From Nitrospira sp. (GTDB lineage: Bacteria; Nitrospirota; Nitrospiria; Nitrospirales; Nitrospiraceae): DNA of 64,000 nt. The notes beneath the pieces were generated by a model that was not told where the DNA came from, did no database searches, and saw only the letters and a program-made list of their open reading frames with translations. How positions within the stretch are numbered: position 1 is the first letter of the stretch; each line of letters opens with the position of its first letter. Shown one piece after another: positions 1 through 11,687 of this stretch. The stretch covers positions 4,540,800 to 4,604,799 of the forward strand of contig CP126122.1 in assembly GCA_030123565.1 (NCBI GenBank). The letters run 5' to 3'. A program made the translations under genes and the position numbers.

Positions 1-3208
<3,208 letters not shown>

Positions 3209-3379
3209 CTGCGCATCCTCCTTGTGCAAGTCGGCAAGGACCTGCCTGGCGAGGAATCATGGATCTCAGGCAGTGACGCCGGATCGGCTTGGTTCAAGCA
3301 ACCGCAGAACATAGCACTAGGCCTGTTTGTATCGGCAGGAATAGGACGAGACTAAAGAGGAAAGGGAGGAAGAGGCTGG

Positions 3380-4078
3380 TTAGTGGTGGTGATGCTGGCA
3401 ACCGGGCCCATGGACATGCGGCGCCTCCTGCGGTGGCGGGGTCAGTTGGCCAGGCAGGACGATACGGCCGCCTTCCTGTTGTTTGGTCAGGTGTGCGGCG
3501 ATCTCAGGATGGAAGGCCTTGACGTAACCGATCATGCCGTTCAGGAAGCGGCGTGACTGGAAGTCCCGGCCGGAAAATTCCGTGATCAGTGCCAAGGCCC
3601 GATCCAGAATTTCCGGGGCTGTGCCGGGGTCGGCGATCTGTTGGGGCTGCTGTTTGGCGAAGGTGTCATATTCCTTTTTGAGGCGCTCGGCGAAGACCGG
3701 CATGGGGGCCGACGGCACATGCAGGGGGCTCAAGGTTCGGCGAAGGGCTTGGATGGCCGCGATGACTTCGGCATCCTGGCCGTCGCGCCGATCGTGGAAG
3801 TAGCCGAACGTGACGACTTCGATGAGGTTGAAGAGGGCGGCGGCCTTCTCGCCGCCGGCCACGCTGAGTTGGCGATAGAGTTCACGCCGCACCGGGGCGA
3901 ACTGCTCGCCGAGCCGTTTCTGCTGGTAGTCGCTCCCGGTATCGAGGTAAGCGCAGTCGGGCGGGCAGGAAATCCGTGTCAGGCGGTGTTCCCCGCAACA
4001 TTGGCTGCAGATCAGGCCGCTGAGGGCGGGGCAGGATCGTTTCCCTTTGCGTTGCTCACAATATACACATCGACTCAT
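3380..4078 (-). CDS. Small Cys/His-rich putative zinc-binding protein
   Basis: A 232-residue protein beginning MSRCVYCEQRKGKRSC. The N-terminal 50 residues carry clustered cysteines (C4, C7, C16, C24, C27, C37, C41), suggesting a treble-clef or zinc-ribbon fold. The C-terminus ends HVHGPGCQHHHH, a natural His-rich metal-binding tail. The middle is helical without a recognised catalytic motif. ATG 4078 overlaps the stop of the upstream beta-propeller gene by 4 bases (ATGA), so translation is probably coupled. A frame extending 396 bases further upstream runs through that propeller gene and is not the real start. I do not recognise a specific function. Confidence 0.75.
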   Translation of the reverse strand: MSRCVYCEQRKGKRSCPALSGLICSQCCGEHRLTRISCPPDCAYLDTGSDYQQKRLGEQFAPVRRELYRQLSVAGGEKAAALFNLIEVVTFGYFHDRRDGQDAEVIAAIQALRRTLSPLHVPSAPMPVFAERLKKEYDTFAKQQPQQIADPGTAPEILDRALALITEFSGRDFQSRRFLNGMIGYVKAFHPEIAAHLTKQQEGGRIVLPGQLTPPPQEAPHVHGPGCQHHHH

Positions 4079-5106
4079 TTGCGAGGGGGTCCTTCTTTTC
4101 CCGATTTCGGTGGTTCGACGAACCCATAGTCCGCCAGCGTGCGTTTCGCTCGGTCCCCCGATGAGGCGACGGGAGATTCGAGGCCGTTGACTTCGGCGGC
4201 GTTCGACTCCTGATAGGGAACGAGAATCAGGTGGTTCACGCGGTCGATGCCCAAATCCGTGGGAGACGGAAGGTATTCCGCGATGACCTGAAACTTCTGG
4301 TTCGGGGTCATGCGCCAGATTTTGCCCTTCGTCGCGTCGGCGACATACATGCTGCCCCAGCGATCGAAATCCACGCCGCTGAGGTTCTGGAAGCGAGCGG
4401 TGAAAAAGCCGTTGGAGGCCAATTCGCTCAGGGCCCCCTCGGGGGTAATGTCGAAAATTTTTCCGGAGTCCCAACTCACGACGATCACATGACCGGTCTT
4501 GGGATGTACCGCCACCCCTGACGGCCCGGCCAGGTGATCACCCGACACATACGGTGAGAGGGTCAACGTTGGTGTGAGAGCGACGCGATAGACCGCATTG
4601 CCGCCCTGGTCGGCTAGGTAGAGATGGCCTTGGCCGTCGGAGGCGACATCGACGAGGGATTGGGACTTGCCGCCGCTGGTCTGGCGCGGGAGGACCAGGC
4701 TGGCAAGAGGTTTGCCCGTAGTCTTGTCGAAGGCGCGGAGCGTATCCAAGTCCGTCACATAGAGGACCTGATCCACCACGGCCATGCCCTTGGGCGCATG
4801 GAGCGTGACGTCTCCGCGGCCGCCTTCGATGAACTTGAACGCGGTGATGCGCCCATCGTCGCTCAGTTTGGTGATGAAACCATTGTTGTCGCGGACCTCG
4901 GACTCCCCATTGATGTTGGAGATAAAATACGAATTGGTCGCAGGATCGGCGAGGAAGCTGTGCGGGGATTCCAGCCCGCTGACTTGAAGGGCCCAGGCGA
5001 ACGAGCCATGGAGGAAAAATCCTACGGCCGCTGCGAAAGCCGGTCCAAGGCTGCGGCGGCACAGGGTCCGAATGAAAAGACGGTTGAAAGTTGTCTTGGA
5101 AGTCAT
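4075..5106 (-). CDS. Secreted NHL/SMP-30-like beta-propeller protein
   Basis: A 343-residue protein. Residues 1-40 form a basic then hydrophobic signal peptide ending near FAWA. The rest consists of repeated blades, seen as VDVASDGQGHLYLADQGG, GPSGVAVHPKTGHVIVV, GVDFDRWGSMYVADATKG and LGIDRVNHLILVPYQ, typical of NHL or SMP-30/gluconolactonase six-bladed propellers. It probably acts in the periplasm as a binding scaffold or lactonase-like enzyme; the catalytic metal ligands of true gluconolactonases are not obvious. It overlaps the Cys/His protein gene by 4 bases. No strong ribosome site precedes the ATG. Confidence 0.8.
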   Translation of the reverse strand: MTSKTTFNRLFIRTLCRRSLGPAFAAAVGFFLHGSFAWALQVSGLESPHSFLADPATNSYFISNINGESEVRDNNGFITKLSDDGRITAFKFIEGGRGDVTLHAPKGMAVVDQVLYVTDLDTLRAFDKTTGKPLASLVLPRQTSGGKSQSLVDVASDGQGHLYLADQGGNAVYRVALTPTLTLSPYVSGDHLAGPSGVAVHPKTGHVIVVSWDSGKIFDITPEGALSELASNGFFTARFQNLSGVDFDRWGSMYVADATKGKIWRMTPNQKFQVIAEYLPSPTDLGIDRVNHLILVPYQESNAAEVNGLESPVASSGDRAKRTLADYGFVEPPKSGKEGPPRK

Positions 5107-5214
5107 GAGCGAAAGGTGTCGCGCAGAAAATTCTGTCCTGCATCGTAGCCAACGGTCTCAGAGACTGTCAAGGAAGCCGCGGGAAACGGTGACTCCTCCC
5201 CGCCCCTTCCAGCG

Positions 5215-5244
5215 TTGACTTGTTGAAAAATTGCCTGCTATGGT
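5215..5244 (+). promoter_or_regulatory. Candidate sigma70 promoter for folD-metF-panB
   Basis: TTGACT at 5215-5220 and TATGGT at 5239-5244 are separated by 18 bases. The predicted transcription start is near 5251, about 35 bases before the folD GTG. Sequence match only. Confidence 0.45.
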
Positions 5245-5286
5245 GCCGTCACTTTTTTCGCTCATGTTCAGTCGAGGAGGATTATT

Positions 5287-6147
5287 GTGACCGCACGAAT
5301 CATCGATGGGAAGGCATTGGCGCAACAGGTTCGCGAAGGGCTTGCCAAAGAGTCCGCGGCGGTGTTGGCTAAAACGGGCATGAAGCCGGGATTGGCCACC
5401 ATCTTGGTGGGCGACGACCCAGCCTCCCATCTGTATGTCAAAAGCAAACAAAAGGCCTGCGATGCGGCGGGAATCTACATCGACGATTCGAAACTGCCCG
5501 CCAACACGACCCAGGCGGAGCTGTTGACGTTGATTTCTCAGAAGAATGCCGATCCGAAGATCCACGGTATTCTCGTCCAGTTGCCGCTTCCCAAGCACAT
5601 CGACAGTAAAGTCATTCTTGATGCGGTGTCCGCCCAGAAAGACGCCGATGGATTCCACCCCTACAATTTCGGCCGCCTCGTAGAAGGCAGTCCCATCTTT
5701 GAAGCCTGCACTCCCAAGGGGGTCATCAAGATGATCGAGTCGACCGGCGTGTCGATCGAGGGCAAGCGGGCGGTCGTACTGGGGCGCAGCAATATCGTCG
5801 GGAAGCCCCTTGCGCTGATGTTGCTCCACCGCAATGCCACCGTGACGATCTGCCATTCGAAGACGAAGGACCTGCCGGCGGTCTGCCGCGAGGCCGAGCT
5901 GTTGTTGGTGGCGATCGGGAAGGCGAAATTCGTCACGGCCGATATGGTGCGCGAAGGGGCTGTGGTGATCGACGTGGGCACGAATCGTCTCCCGGACGGC
6001 AAGGTGGTCGGCGATGTGGATTTCGAGGCGGTCAGCCAGAAGGCCGGCTGGATCAGCCCGGTTCCCGGTGGAGTCGGTCCGATGACGATTGCGATGTTGC
6101 TCGACAATACCGTTGAATCTGCTAAGAGAATGGCAGGGATGAAGTAG
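5287..6147 (+). CDS. folD: Bifunctional methylene-THF dehydrogenase / methenyl-THF cyclohydrolase
   Basis: A 286-residue FolD of normal length. It interconverts methylene-, methenyl- and 10-formyl-tetrahydrofolate with NADP in the cytoplasm. Family motifs are present: YVKSKQKACDAAGI with the catalytic Lys, HGILVQLPLPKHID, the Rossmann segment VVLGRSNIVGKPLALMLL and the C-terminal VPGGVGPMTIAMLLDNT. The start is GTG 5287, preceded by GAGGAGG. metF and panB follow on the same strand, so the operon supplies and uses one-carbon units. A structured repeat fills the folD-metF gap and begins on the last base of the folD stop codon. Confidence 0.97.
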   Translation: MTARIIDGKALAQQVREGLAKESAAVLAKTGMKPGLATILVGDDPASHLYVKSKQKACDAAGIYIDDSKLPANTTQAELLTLISQKNADPKIHGILVQLPLPKHIDSKVILDAVSAQKDADGFHPYNFGRLVEGSPIFEACTPKGVIKMIESTGVSIEGKRAVVLGRSNIVGKPLALMLLHRNATVTICHSKTKDLPAVCREAELLLVAIGKAKFVTADMVREGAVVIDVGTNRLPDGKVVGDVDFEAVSQKAGWISPVPGGVGPMTIAMLLDNTVESAKRMAGMK

Positions 6148-6238
6148 GGACGATCGAGACGATCCCTTTGCTCGCAGACCGCGCACGATCAGAATGTGCT
6201 CGGTCGATGCGCGCAATCGGGATGTCCCGACCATCCCT
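6147..6238. repeat. Structured intergenic repeat, copy A
   Basis: The left arm (6147-6166) and right arm (6219-6237) are complementary with a few G-U pairs. Inside, TGCTCGC (6169-6175) faces TGCGCGCA (6208-6215), and CGCGCAC faces GTGCTCG around an AGAA-containing loop. The same core occurs at 16609-16730 and 32434-32513 with different outer arms. It lies between folD and metF. Confidence 0.75.
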
Positions 6239-6291
6239 ATTTTTAAGGAAATGAGTAGAGGGAGATCACCGAACATGTGTAGGAGACCGCA

Positions 6292-7182
6292 ATGACCCGG
6301 GAGCCGCGGCGACTCAAGGATATATTGGCGCAGGGGCAGTTTGCCGTGACGGTGGAATACAATCCACCGAAGGGCACGAACCTGACCCATGTGCTGGAGA
6401 GCGCCAAGACGCTGGTCGGGCGGGTGCACGGGGTCAACGTCACCGACAATACGGCCGCGATCGTGCGGGCCGGGTCGTTGCCGGTCTGTCGCCTTTTGTA
6501 TGAGTTGGGGCATGACCCGGTGATGCAGCTGACCTGTCGCGATCGCAACCGCATCGCAATGCAATCCGATCTCATGGGCGCGCACATGCTCGGCATCCGG
6601 AACATCCTTTGTCTGACCGGCGATTATCCGACGGTCGGGGACCATAAGGAGGCTAAGCCGGTGTATGACCTGGATTCTGTACAGGTCATGCAGTTGGTGC
6701 AGGGGCTGAATCAGGGCAAGGACTATGCGGGGCACAAGCTCGACGGGTCCACGGCCTTCATGGTCGGCGGCGCCGTGACGCCGGAAGCGGACCCGGTGGG
6801 ACCGATGTTGGTGAAGTTCGAAGTCAAGGTGCGGGCCGGAGTTGATTTCTTCCAGACCCAGGCGATTTATCACCCGGAACAGTTCAAGACCTTCATGGAG
6901 GCGGTGCGCCCCTTCAAGCGGAAGGTCCTCGCCGGGATTCTCCTGCTGCGCAACGCCAAGATGGCGGAGTTCATGAACGCCAACATCCCCGGCGTCTGTG
7001 TGCCGCAGGAGATGATCGATGAAATGCGCGCGGCGGGCGACAAACATGCGCTCGATGTGGGGGTGGAGATTGCCGTGCGAACGATCAAGGCCGTGCGCCC
7101 CTTCTGCGACGGCGTGCACATCATGGCGATCAAGGCGACGGAACGGCTGCCGGAAATTCTCACAAAGGCGGAATTGGGGTGA
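6292..7182 (+). CDS. metF: 5,10-methylenetetrahydrofolate reductase (MetF family)
   Basis: A 296-residue TIM-barrel flavoprotein that reduces methylene-THF to methyl-THF for methionine synthesis. Motifs seen: the N-terminal TVEYNPPKGTN (family catalytic Glu region), LTCRDRNRIAMQSDLMGAHMLGIRNILCLTGDYP, and FFQTQAIYHPEQF. ATG 6292 follows AGGAGA by 7 bases. The stop overlaps the panB start. The length matches short MetF proteins without the C-terminal regulatory domain. A separate Cys-rich MetV-like protein is encoded at 10047-10295 and could be a partner. Confidence 0.93.
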   Translation: MTREPRRLKDILAQGQFAVTVEYNPPKGTNLTHVLESAKTLVGRVHGVNVTDNTAAIVRAGSLPVCRLLYELGHDPVMQLTCRDRNRIAMQSDLMGAHMLGIRNILCLTGDYPTVGDHKEAKPVYDLDSVQVMQLVQGLNQGKDYAGHKLDGSTAFMVGGAVTPEADPVGPMLVKFEVKVRAGVDFFQTQAIYHPEQFKTFMEAVRPFKRKVLAGILLLRNAKMAEFMNANIPGVCVPQEMIDEMRAAGDKHALDVGVEIAVRTIKAVRPFCDGVHIMAIKATERLPEILTKAELG

Positions 7183-7970
7183 TGACCGTCCCGGACCTGC
7201 AGAAGTACAAGCGCGACAAGCGGAAGATCATCGTTGTGACAGCCTACGATGCGCTGTTTACCCGTCTCGTTGAGCAGGCGGGGATCGACGTCATACTGGT
7301 GGGAGACTCGCTGGGGGTGGTGGTGCAGGGCAAGACCAACACCCTGTCGGTCACGATGGACGAGATGCTCTACCACACCAAACTGGTGGCTGGAACGGCT
7401 CAGCGGTCTCTGGTCATCGGGGATATGCCTTTCATGTCGTACCAAGCCTGTATGGACGATGCCTTGCGGAATGCCGGGCGGTTTCTCCAAGCCGGTGCGA
7501 CTGCGGTGAAGCTGGAAGGCGGAGCGGCGGTGGTCGATCGCGTGGAAGCGATGGCCAAGATCGGTATTCCCGTTGTGGGTCACTTGGGGATGACGCCGCA
7601 ATCCGTCCATCAATACGGCGGATACAGGGTCCAGGGGAAGGGGAAGGACCGGGCGCAGCAACTACTCGAGGATGCGCAGGCGCTTGACGCGGCTGGTGCC
7701 GTGGCGATCGTGCTGGAGGCGATTCCCTCGGGGCTGGCGAAGTCCGTGACCGAAACCATTGCGATTCCCACGATCGGCATCGGTGCCGGCCCGCACTGCG
7801 ACGGCCAGGTGTTGGTGCTCTATGACCTCTTGGGGCTCTTCGACGAGTTCGTGCCGAAGTTCGTCAAGCCCTATGCCCATCTGAAGGCTGATGCGCTGCA
7901 GGCTCTCCGTCGATACAAGGAAGACGTCGAACAGGGTAAGTTTCCTTCCGATGCCGAAAGCTATCACTAG
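7179..7970 (+). CDS. panB: 3-methyl-2-oxobutanoate hydroxymethyltransferase
   Basis: A 262-263 residue protein of normal PanB length. It uses 5,10-methylene-THF to hydroxymethylate 2-oxoisovalerate, the first step of pantothenate synthesis. Motifs: VTAYDALFTRLVEQAGIDVI, ILVGDSLG near residue 45, MPFMSYQ, VKLEGG and VGHLGMTPQSVHQYGG. The start is GTG 7179 or ATG 7182; both overlap the metF stop, so translation is coupled. Position after folD and metF makes sense because the enzyme consumes a folate C1 unit. Confidence 0.96.
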   Translation: MMTVPDLQKYKRDKRKIIVVTAYDALFTRLVEQAGIDVILVGDSLGVVVQGKTNTLSVTMDEMLYHTKLVAGTAQRSLVIGDMPFMSYQACMDDALRNAGRFLQAGATAVKLEGGAAVVDRVEAMAKIGIPVVGHLGMTPQSVHQYGGYRVQGKGKDRAQQLLEDAQALDAAGAVAIVLEAIPSGLAKSVTETIAIPTIGIGAGPHCDGQVLVLYDLLGLFDEFVPKFVKPYAHLKADALQALRRYKEDVEQGKFPSDAESYH

Positions 7971-8013
7971 CGGGCGGCCGAACGACACCTCACATAGTTC
8001 TCCTCCCGGTTCG

Positions 8014-8550
8014 TTAGACCGACAGGCTTCCCAAGGGCAGACTGTGCGCTGAGACGTCCAGCCGAATTGGTACGTATGGATAGCGATGGGTGTCCCGCCA
8101 CCGTCTGACGCTGTCGGCGAAGGCAGCAAGATCGATTCCCATATAGTGTGGCGGAACCTTCTGCAGGCGCTCGAGGCCGCGCTGCGAGAGGTTCGCGGTG
8201 GCAGCCTCCTTGCCAAGAACGTATTTCAGGTTGGCGGCGGCGAATTGGATGAAGGCTTGGAAGAAGATGCCTTCCTGGGTCTTGCGCCCGAATGCGTGCC
8301 ACAGCCCTTCAAAGACCTCGTGCGATTCCCACCAATAGGCGAAATTGTAGAGGTCTACCGCATAGAGATAGTCCTCTGAAGCGGACCACTCGTCCTGGTT
8401 GAAGCGAAGCGGACGCGGTTCTGCGAAGCCGAAGGAATGGCCGTGGGGATGGCGGCGTGGGTGAGGAGTTTGTCCCGGCACGAAGCGGTAGGCGGGGAAG
8501 GCCCTAGTGCTGTACCGAGGCCGGTCTGCCATGACAGGCGGTTCAGTCAT
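8014..8550 (-). CDS. DUF309 domain protein
   Basis: A 178-residue protein with the DUF309 signature YNFAYWWESHEVFEGLWHAFGR (about residues 67-88), where Glu and His of the ESHEVFE helix are the conserved polar residues, followed by a second helix pair (FIQFAAANLKYVLG). The family has no established activity. ATG 8550 overlaps the apaH stop by 8 bases; ATG 8532 is an alternative. It is translationally coupled to apaH upstream and converges with panB. Confidence 0.85.
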   Translation of the reverse strand: MTEPPVMADRPRYSTRAFPAYRFVPGQTPHPRRHPHGHSFGFAEPRPLRFNQDEWSASEDYLYAVDLYNFAYWWESHEVFEGLWHAFGRKTQEGIFFQAFIQFAAANLKYVLGKEAATANLSQRGLERLQKVPPHYMGIDLAAFADSVRRWRDTHRYPYVPIRLDVSAHSLPLGSLSV

Positions 8551-9376
8551 TCACACCGGTCCCCTGGCCCATCGATTCTCTGCAGGACACCTGAAAGACC
8601 TCGCGGCCTTCCAACCGTACGGCAGTGAGCCGCCCTCCGTACACGCAGCCGCTATCCAACGCCAACAGGTTCGCTGTGAGACACAGGCCCAGGGCCGCCC
8701 AATGGCCGCACACGATGGTGGCGGATGCATGTTTTCTTGCCGGAATCTCGAACCAGGGCTGGAATCCTTCCGGTGCCAGCTCAGGTGGTCCGGAGAAGGA
8801 TGATTCCATGACCCCGTCGCTCGAACAGGTTCTCAGTCTGGTCAAGACTTTCGTGATGCCGGCGAAGCGGGTCGGGCCGACAAGGTCGGATGCCCATTGC
8901 ACATGGCCGCTGGTGAGTAATGCCTTCAGCATCGCTGCCCACTGCTCCCCGCGGAGCGCCGTTTCGGCCTCTTCTGCAAGTTGCTGCGCCTCTTCGACCG
9001 TCCATTGCGGCAACAGCCCGGCATGGACCAGGACAAACGCTCCCTCTCGATAGAGCAACGGTTGTCGCCTGAGCCAGGCGATGAGTTCGTCTCGGTCCGG
9101 AGCCTCTAGAACCTGCGTCAGGGTGTCGCTGCGACGGAGGTTGCTCAGACCGGCTGCAACGGCAAGGAGGAACAGGTCGTGGTTGCCCAGGACCGTGACG
9201 GCAGCCGAACCGAGCCCCTTGATGTAGCGGAGGACCTGGAGCGAGTCTGGTCCGCGGTTGACGAGGTCCCCCACGAACCAGAGGCGATCCTGTCGGGGAT
9301 TGAATCGAATCGTTCGGATGAGCTGCTGGAGCGAGGCATAACAGCCTTGCACATCGCCGATCGCGTAGGTCGCCAT
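8543..9376 (-). CDS. apaH: Symmetrical bis(5'-nucleosyl)-tetraphosphatase
   Basis: A 277-residue calcineurin-like metallophosphatase that hydrolyses Ap4A to two ADP. The metal-binding series is complete: YAIGDVQGC (residues 4-12), FVGDLVNRGPDS, VTVLGNHDLFLL, VLVHAGLLPQW and a late GHWAALG. The length matches E. coli ApaH. It is followed by the overlapping DUF309 gene. The ribosome site is weak (GAGCGACC). Confidence 0.95.
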   Translation of the reverse strand: MATYAIGDVQGCYASLQQLIRTIRFNPRQDRLWFVGDLVNRGPDSLQVLRYIKGLGSAAVTVLGNHDLFLLAVAAGLSNLRRSDTLTQVLEAPDRDELIAWLRRQPLLYREGAFVLVHAGLLPQWTVEEAQQLAEEAETALRGEQWAAMLKALLTSGHVQWASDLVGPTRFAGITKVLTRLRTCSSDGVMESSFSGPPELAPEGFQPWFEIPARKHASATIVCGHWAALGLCLTANLLALDSGCVYGGRLTAVRLEGREVFQVSCRESMGQGTGVND

Positions 9377-9515
9377 AGGTCGCTCAGACTAGCGCGGGTG
9401 ACGCCTGTTCGCAAGCAGTGCATCCGGCTTTCTTTGAGTTGAATTCTTGTTGGAGTGCCTGAATCGGTTTGATGAGGATGTTCCGCTGGATGGGAGTGGC
9501 GAGTAAGTGGAGGCG

Positions 9516-9926
9516 TTAACGGTAGCGTGCTTCGATTTTGCTCGACAGTCCGCCGCGCGCAGTGAAGTCGCCGGTGACGCGAGCCCAGGCCGGGCGACAG
9601 GCTTTCACCACATCCTGGAGAATACGATTCACTGCATTCTCATAAAAGATGCCCAGGTTTCTGTAGGCATGGATGTACATCTTGAGCGCTTTGAGTTCGA
9701 GGCATGCTTTGTCGGGCATGTAGTGGATGGTGATCGTTCCAAAGTCCGGGAGATTGGTCTTGGGGCAAATCGCCGTGTACTCGGGAATGACGATCGTAAT
9801 TTCGTATCCTCTGTATTGGTTGGGAAAGGTTTCAATGTCCGGCAGCGGAGTGGAAATGCCGCTCTTCGCATGACGTTCGTTGTACCCTAATCGCGTCGTC
9901 TTCGACGTTCTCGTCTTGCTCGGCAC
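9516..9926 (-). CDS. queF: NADPH-dependent 7-cyano-7-deazaguanine reductase (short QueF)
   Basis: A 136-residue unimodular QueF that reduces preQ0 to preQ1 in queuosine biosynthesis. The catalytic Cys54 is in YTAICPKTNLPDFG with Asp61 as proton donor, and the NADPH-binding motif ELKALKMY is at 77-84. The start is GTG 9926, six bases after GAGGAG. No other queuosine gene is in the window. It is separated by about 120 bases from the MetV-like gene upstream. Confidence 0.95.
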   Translation of the reverse strand: MPSKTRTSKTTRLGYNERHAKSGISTPLPDIETFPNQYRGYEITIVIPEYTAICPKTNLPDFGTITIHYMPDKACLELKALKMYIHAYRNLGIFYENAVNRILQDVVKACRPAWARVTGDFTARGGLSSKIEARYR

Positions 9927-9954
9927 TCTTCACTCCTCAGTATCTTGGGCTTCA

Positions 9955-10040
9955 CGGATCGTCGGTCCTATTCGGTCCTATATTGTGAAGCGCATCTCGT
10001 TTCGCAGCCGGACGCTTCTCGCTTCACGAGAAACGTTTCA
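9955..10040. repeat. Palindromic GTGAAGCG/TTTCACG-type intergenic repeat
   Basis: Low-complexity sequence built from short related words on both strands (GTGAAGCGCATC, CGCTTCTCGCTTCACGAG, AACGTTTCACGGC, and the tandem TCGGTCCTATTCGGTCCTAT). Similar word usage recurs at 15009-15066, 24059-24129, 28672-28737 and 31149-31223. Confidence 0.5.
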
Positions 10041-10046
10041 CGGCTT

Positions 10047-10295
10047 TCACACCTGTTTCATCCATTCCAGTTGTCCCAGTTCGTTGAGTTTGTGATAGAG
10101 AGTGACCCAGGGGCAGGTCATTTCCGGGTAGACCTCGCAGAACCCGCCCTTGCGGACTCCTCCACAGGGACCGTGACTCATGAATTTCGGACATTCGGCT
10201 TTGAGCGAGCCGTCGGGGATCGGTGGTCGCTTGTGTACTCCCCCGACATGTTGCTCGGCCTGCTCTTCTCCGGGAACGAGGACTCGTATAGGCAT
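10047..10295 (-). CDS. Orphan MetV-like Cys-rich protein (MTHFR C-terminal domain family)
   Basis: An 82-residue protein. The segment AECPKFMSHGPCGG followed by GGFCEVYPEMTCPW (Cys35, 44, 53, 61) resembles the conserved Cys-rich core of the MTHFR C-terminal/MetV family, which in acetogens forms a subunit with MetF. Here it is a stand-alone protein far shorter than the roughly 200-residue MetV. It might bind a metal or cluster and pair with MetF (6292-7182), but that is inference. A perfect 16-base palindrome sits 4 bases upstream of its ATG. It could also be a remnant, although the frame is intact and all four Cys are kept. Confidence 0.65.
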   Translation of the reverse strand: MPIRVLVPGEEQAEQHVGGVHKRPPIPDGSLKAECPKFMSHGPCGGVRKGGFCEVYPEMTCPWVTLYHKLNELGQLEWMKQV

Positions 10296-10298
10296 AGG

Positions 10299-10314
10299 TT
10301 CAGTCTAGACTGAA
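10299..10314. promoter_or_regulatory. Perfect 16-bp palindrome at the MetV-like start
   Basis: TTCAGTCTAGACTGAA is fully self-complementary and begins 4 bases upstream of the minus-strand ATG at 10295, where a ribosome site or operator would lie. It could be a repressor operator or a small hairpin hiding the start. No other copy was noticed in the window. Confidence 0.45.
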
Positions 10315-10574
10315 ACGCATTAAGCAGCAATGTTTACTCGCTTGCCGCGTGAACTGCAACTGAATAGGAGCCCGGGAACTGCCGCAGATAAAAGAAAAAA
10401 TTCATGTTCAAGCGCACTTGGGGCCAAGGGCCTAGCGCTGTCGGCTCGACTAGGCCTTCTTTCGTCCAACGTGGGCCTTCTGCAAAGTTGCAATGCCGGT
10501 ATGGACCCTATAGACTTGTGATCGCCTTGGAATGATCGCCGCTTCTGTTTCCGCTGCGATGCATGAGCATGAGA

Positions 10575-10604
10575 TTGACAGGTTTTTTCGCCCTTTGTTA
10601 CACT
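10575..10604 (+). promoter_or_regulatory. Candidate sigma70 promoter of the por operon
   Basis: TTGACA at 10575-10580, an 18-base spacer and TACACT at 10599-10604. The predicted start is near 10611, giving a leader of about 150 bases that contains the hairpin CTTTCCTC (10703-10710) / GAGGAAAG (10727-10734). Sequence match only. Confidence 0.5.
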
Positions 10605-10764
10605 CTGCGGCGGAACATAAAGAAGAGCGCCGACATTCCTTTCCGTATCAGGAACACAACTCAGCACTCAGTCCGGTTAACGTCGATATAATCTGCACGT
10701 GGCTTTCCTCCGGCTGTGTCGGAACAGAGGAAAGTCAACAGCGAATAAAAGGGAGGGAATCCGT

Positions 10765-11664
10765 ATGAGCCTTGATTACGTCAAGTTTTCAAATGGCTTT
10801 GAAAAGTTCATGCCGAAAGAATATCGGGATATGGTGGAGCATGGCCCCTTCGGTAAGAAGGTATCCGTTTCGCAGATGGGGTCCTTCAAGGAAGTGTTGG
10901 AAGAGCATCCGATGTGCGCCGGTTGTGCCATGACCCTCTTCATCCGGCTCGCCATGATCGCATTCCCCAATCCCGAAGATACCATCACCGTTGGAACTGC
11001 CGGTTGCGGGCGGTTGGCGATTTCGCAAGCGGCCATTCCTTTCGTCTACGGCAATTATGGCGACCAGAATGGCGTGGCGAGCGGGTTGTCCCGTGGCTTG
11101 CGCCTCCGTTTCGGCGATAAGCCGAAAGACGTGGTCGTGATGGCGGGCGACGGTGGGACGGCTGATATCGGATTCCAGCAAGTGCTCCATTCCTGGTTCC
11201 GTAAAGAGCGGTTTACAACGATCATGCTGGACAATGAGGTGTACGGAAACACCGGCGGACAGGAGAGCGGAATGACGAATCGCGGTGCCGTACTCAAGAT
11301 GGCTCCGTTGGGGAAGAAGTTCGAGAAGATGGACATGCTGCAGATGGCAAAGGTCGCCGGTTGTGCGTATGTGGCGACGGTGGTGCCGAACAATCCCCGC
11401 CGTGTCGAGAGCGTCATCAAGAAGGCCGTGCTGATCGCCAGAGAAGTGGGATCGACTTACATTCAGGCCTACACGTCCTGTAACATCGAGTATGCCATCC
11501 CGACCGACAAGGTCATGGAAGACGCCAAAAACGTTGAAAACGATCGCTATCAGTTCTCCGAGTACATTACCGACGAAGCGAAGCAATTTCTCACTGAGCG
11601 GTATGGCTACAAGGAGTTTCTCCCGAAGCCGGCTGCTCCCGCTCCTGGTCTCCCCAAGGCCTGA
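10765..11664 (+). CDS. porB: 2-oxoacid:ferredoxin oxidoreductase, beta (TPP) subunit
   Basis: A 299-residue protein starting at ATG 10765 after GGGAGGG. It binds thiamine diphosphate and Mg: MAGDGGTADIGFQQVLHSW is the TPP motif, and LDNEVYGNTGGQESG follows, as in pyruvate and 2-oxoglutarate:ferredoxin oxidoreductases. CAGCAM near residue 53 supplies Cys for the proximal 4Fe-4S cluster. It is the first gene of a five-gene operon in the order beta-gamma-delta-epsilon-alpha. The complex carboxylates acetyl-CoA or succinyl-CoA in the rTCA cycle; sequence alone does not settle which, so korB/forB is an alternative name. Confidence 0.9.
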   Translation: MSLDYVKFSNGFEKFMPKEYRDMVEHGPFGKKVSVSQMGSFKEVLEEHPMCAGCAMTLFIRLAMIAFPNPEDTITVGTAGCGRLAISQAAIPFVYGNYGDQNGVASGLSRGLRLRFGDKPKDVVVMAGDGGTADIGFQQVLHSWFRKERFTTIMLDNEVYGNTGGQESGMTNRGAVLKMAPLGKKFEKMDMLQMAKVAGCAYVATVVPNNPRRVESVIKKAVLIAREVGSTYIQAYTSCNIEYAIPTDKVMEDAKNVENDRYQFSEYITDEAKQFLTERYGYKEFLPKPAAPAPGLPKA

Positions 11665-11687
11665 GCCACGTTCAAGGAGGATCGAGT

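Larger units (their letters stand above)
10296..10764. other. Intergenic region upstream of the oxidoreductase operon
   Basis: About 470 bases without a convincing gene. It holds the palindrome at 10299-10314, a strong promoter candidate at 10575-10604, a second -10-like TATAAT at 10687-10692 with no good -35, and an 8-bp hairpin at 10703-10734 in the leader. Open frames here lack ribosome sites and family resemblance. Confidence 0.6.

Noticed and set aside
5158-7119. A 653-codon minus-strand open frame
   Set aside because: It lies antisense to folD and metF, which have complete family motifs; the His/Arg/Leu-rich product is a by-product of GC-biased third positions.
10320-10667. A 115-codon minus-strand frame in the por upstream region
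   Set aside because: No ribosome site, no recognisable family, and it overlaps the best promoter candidate of the por operon.
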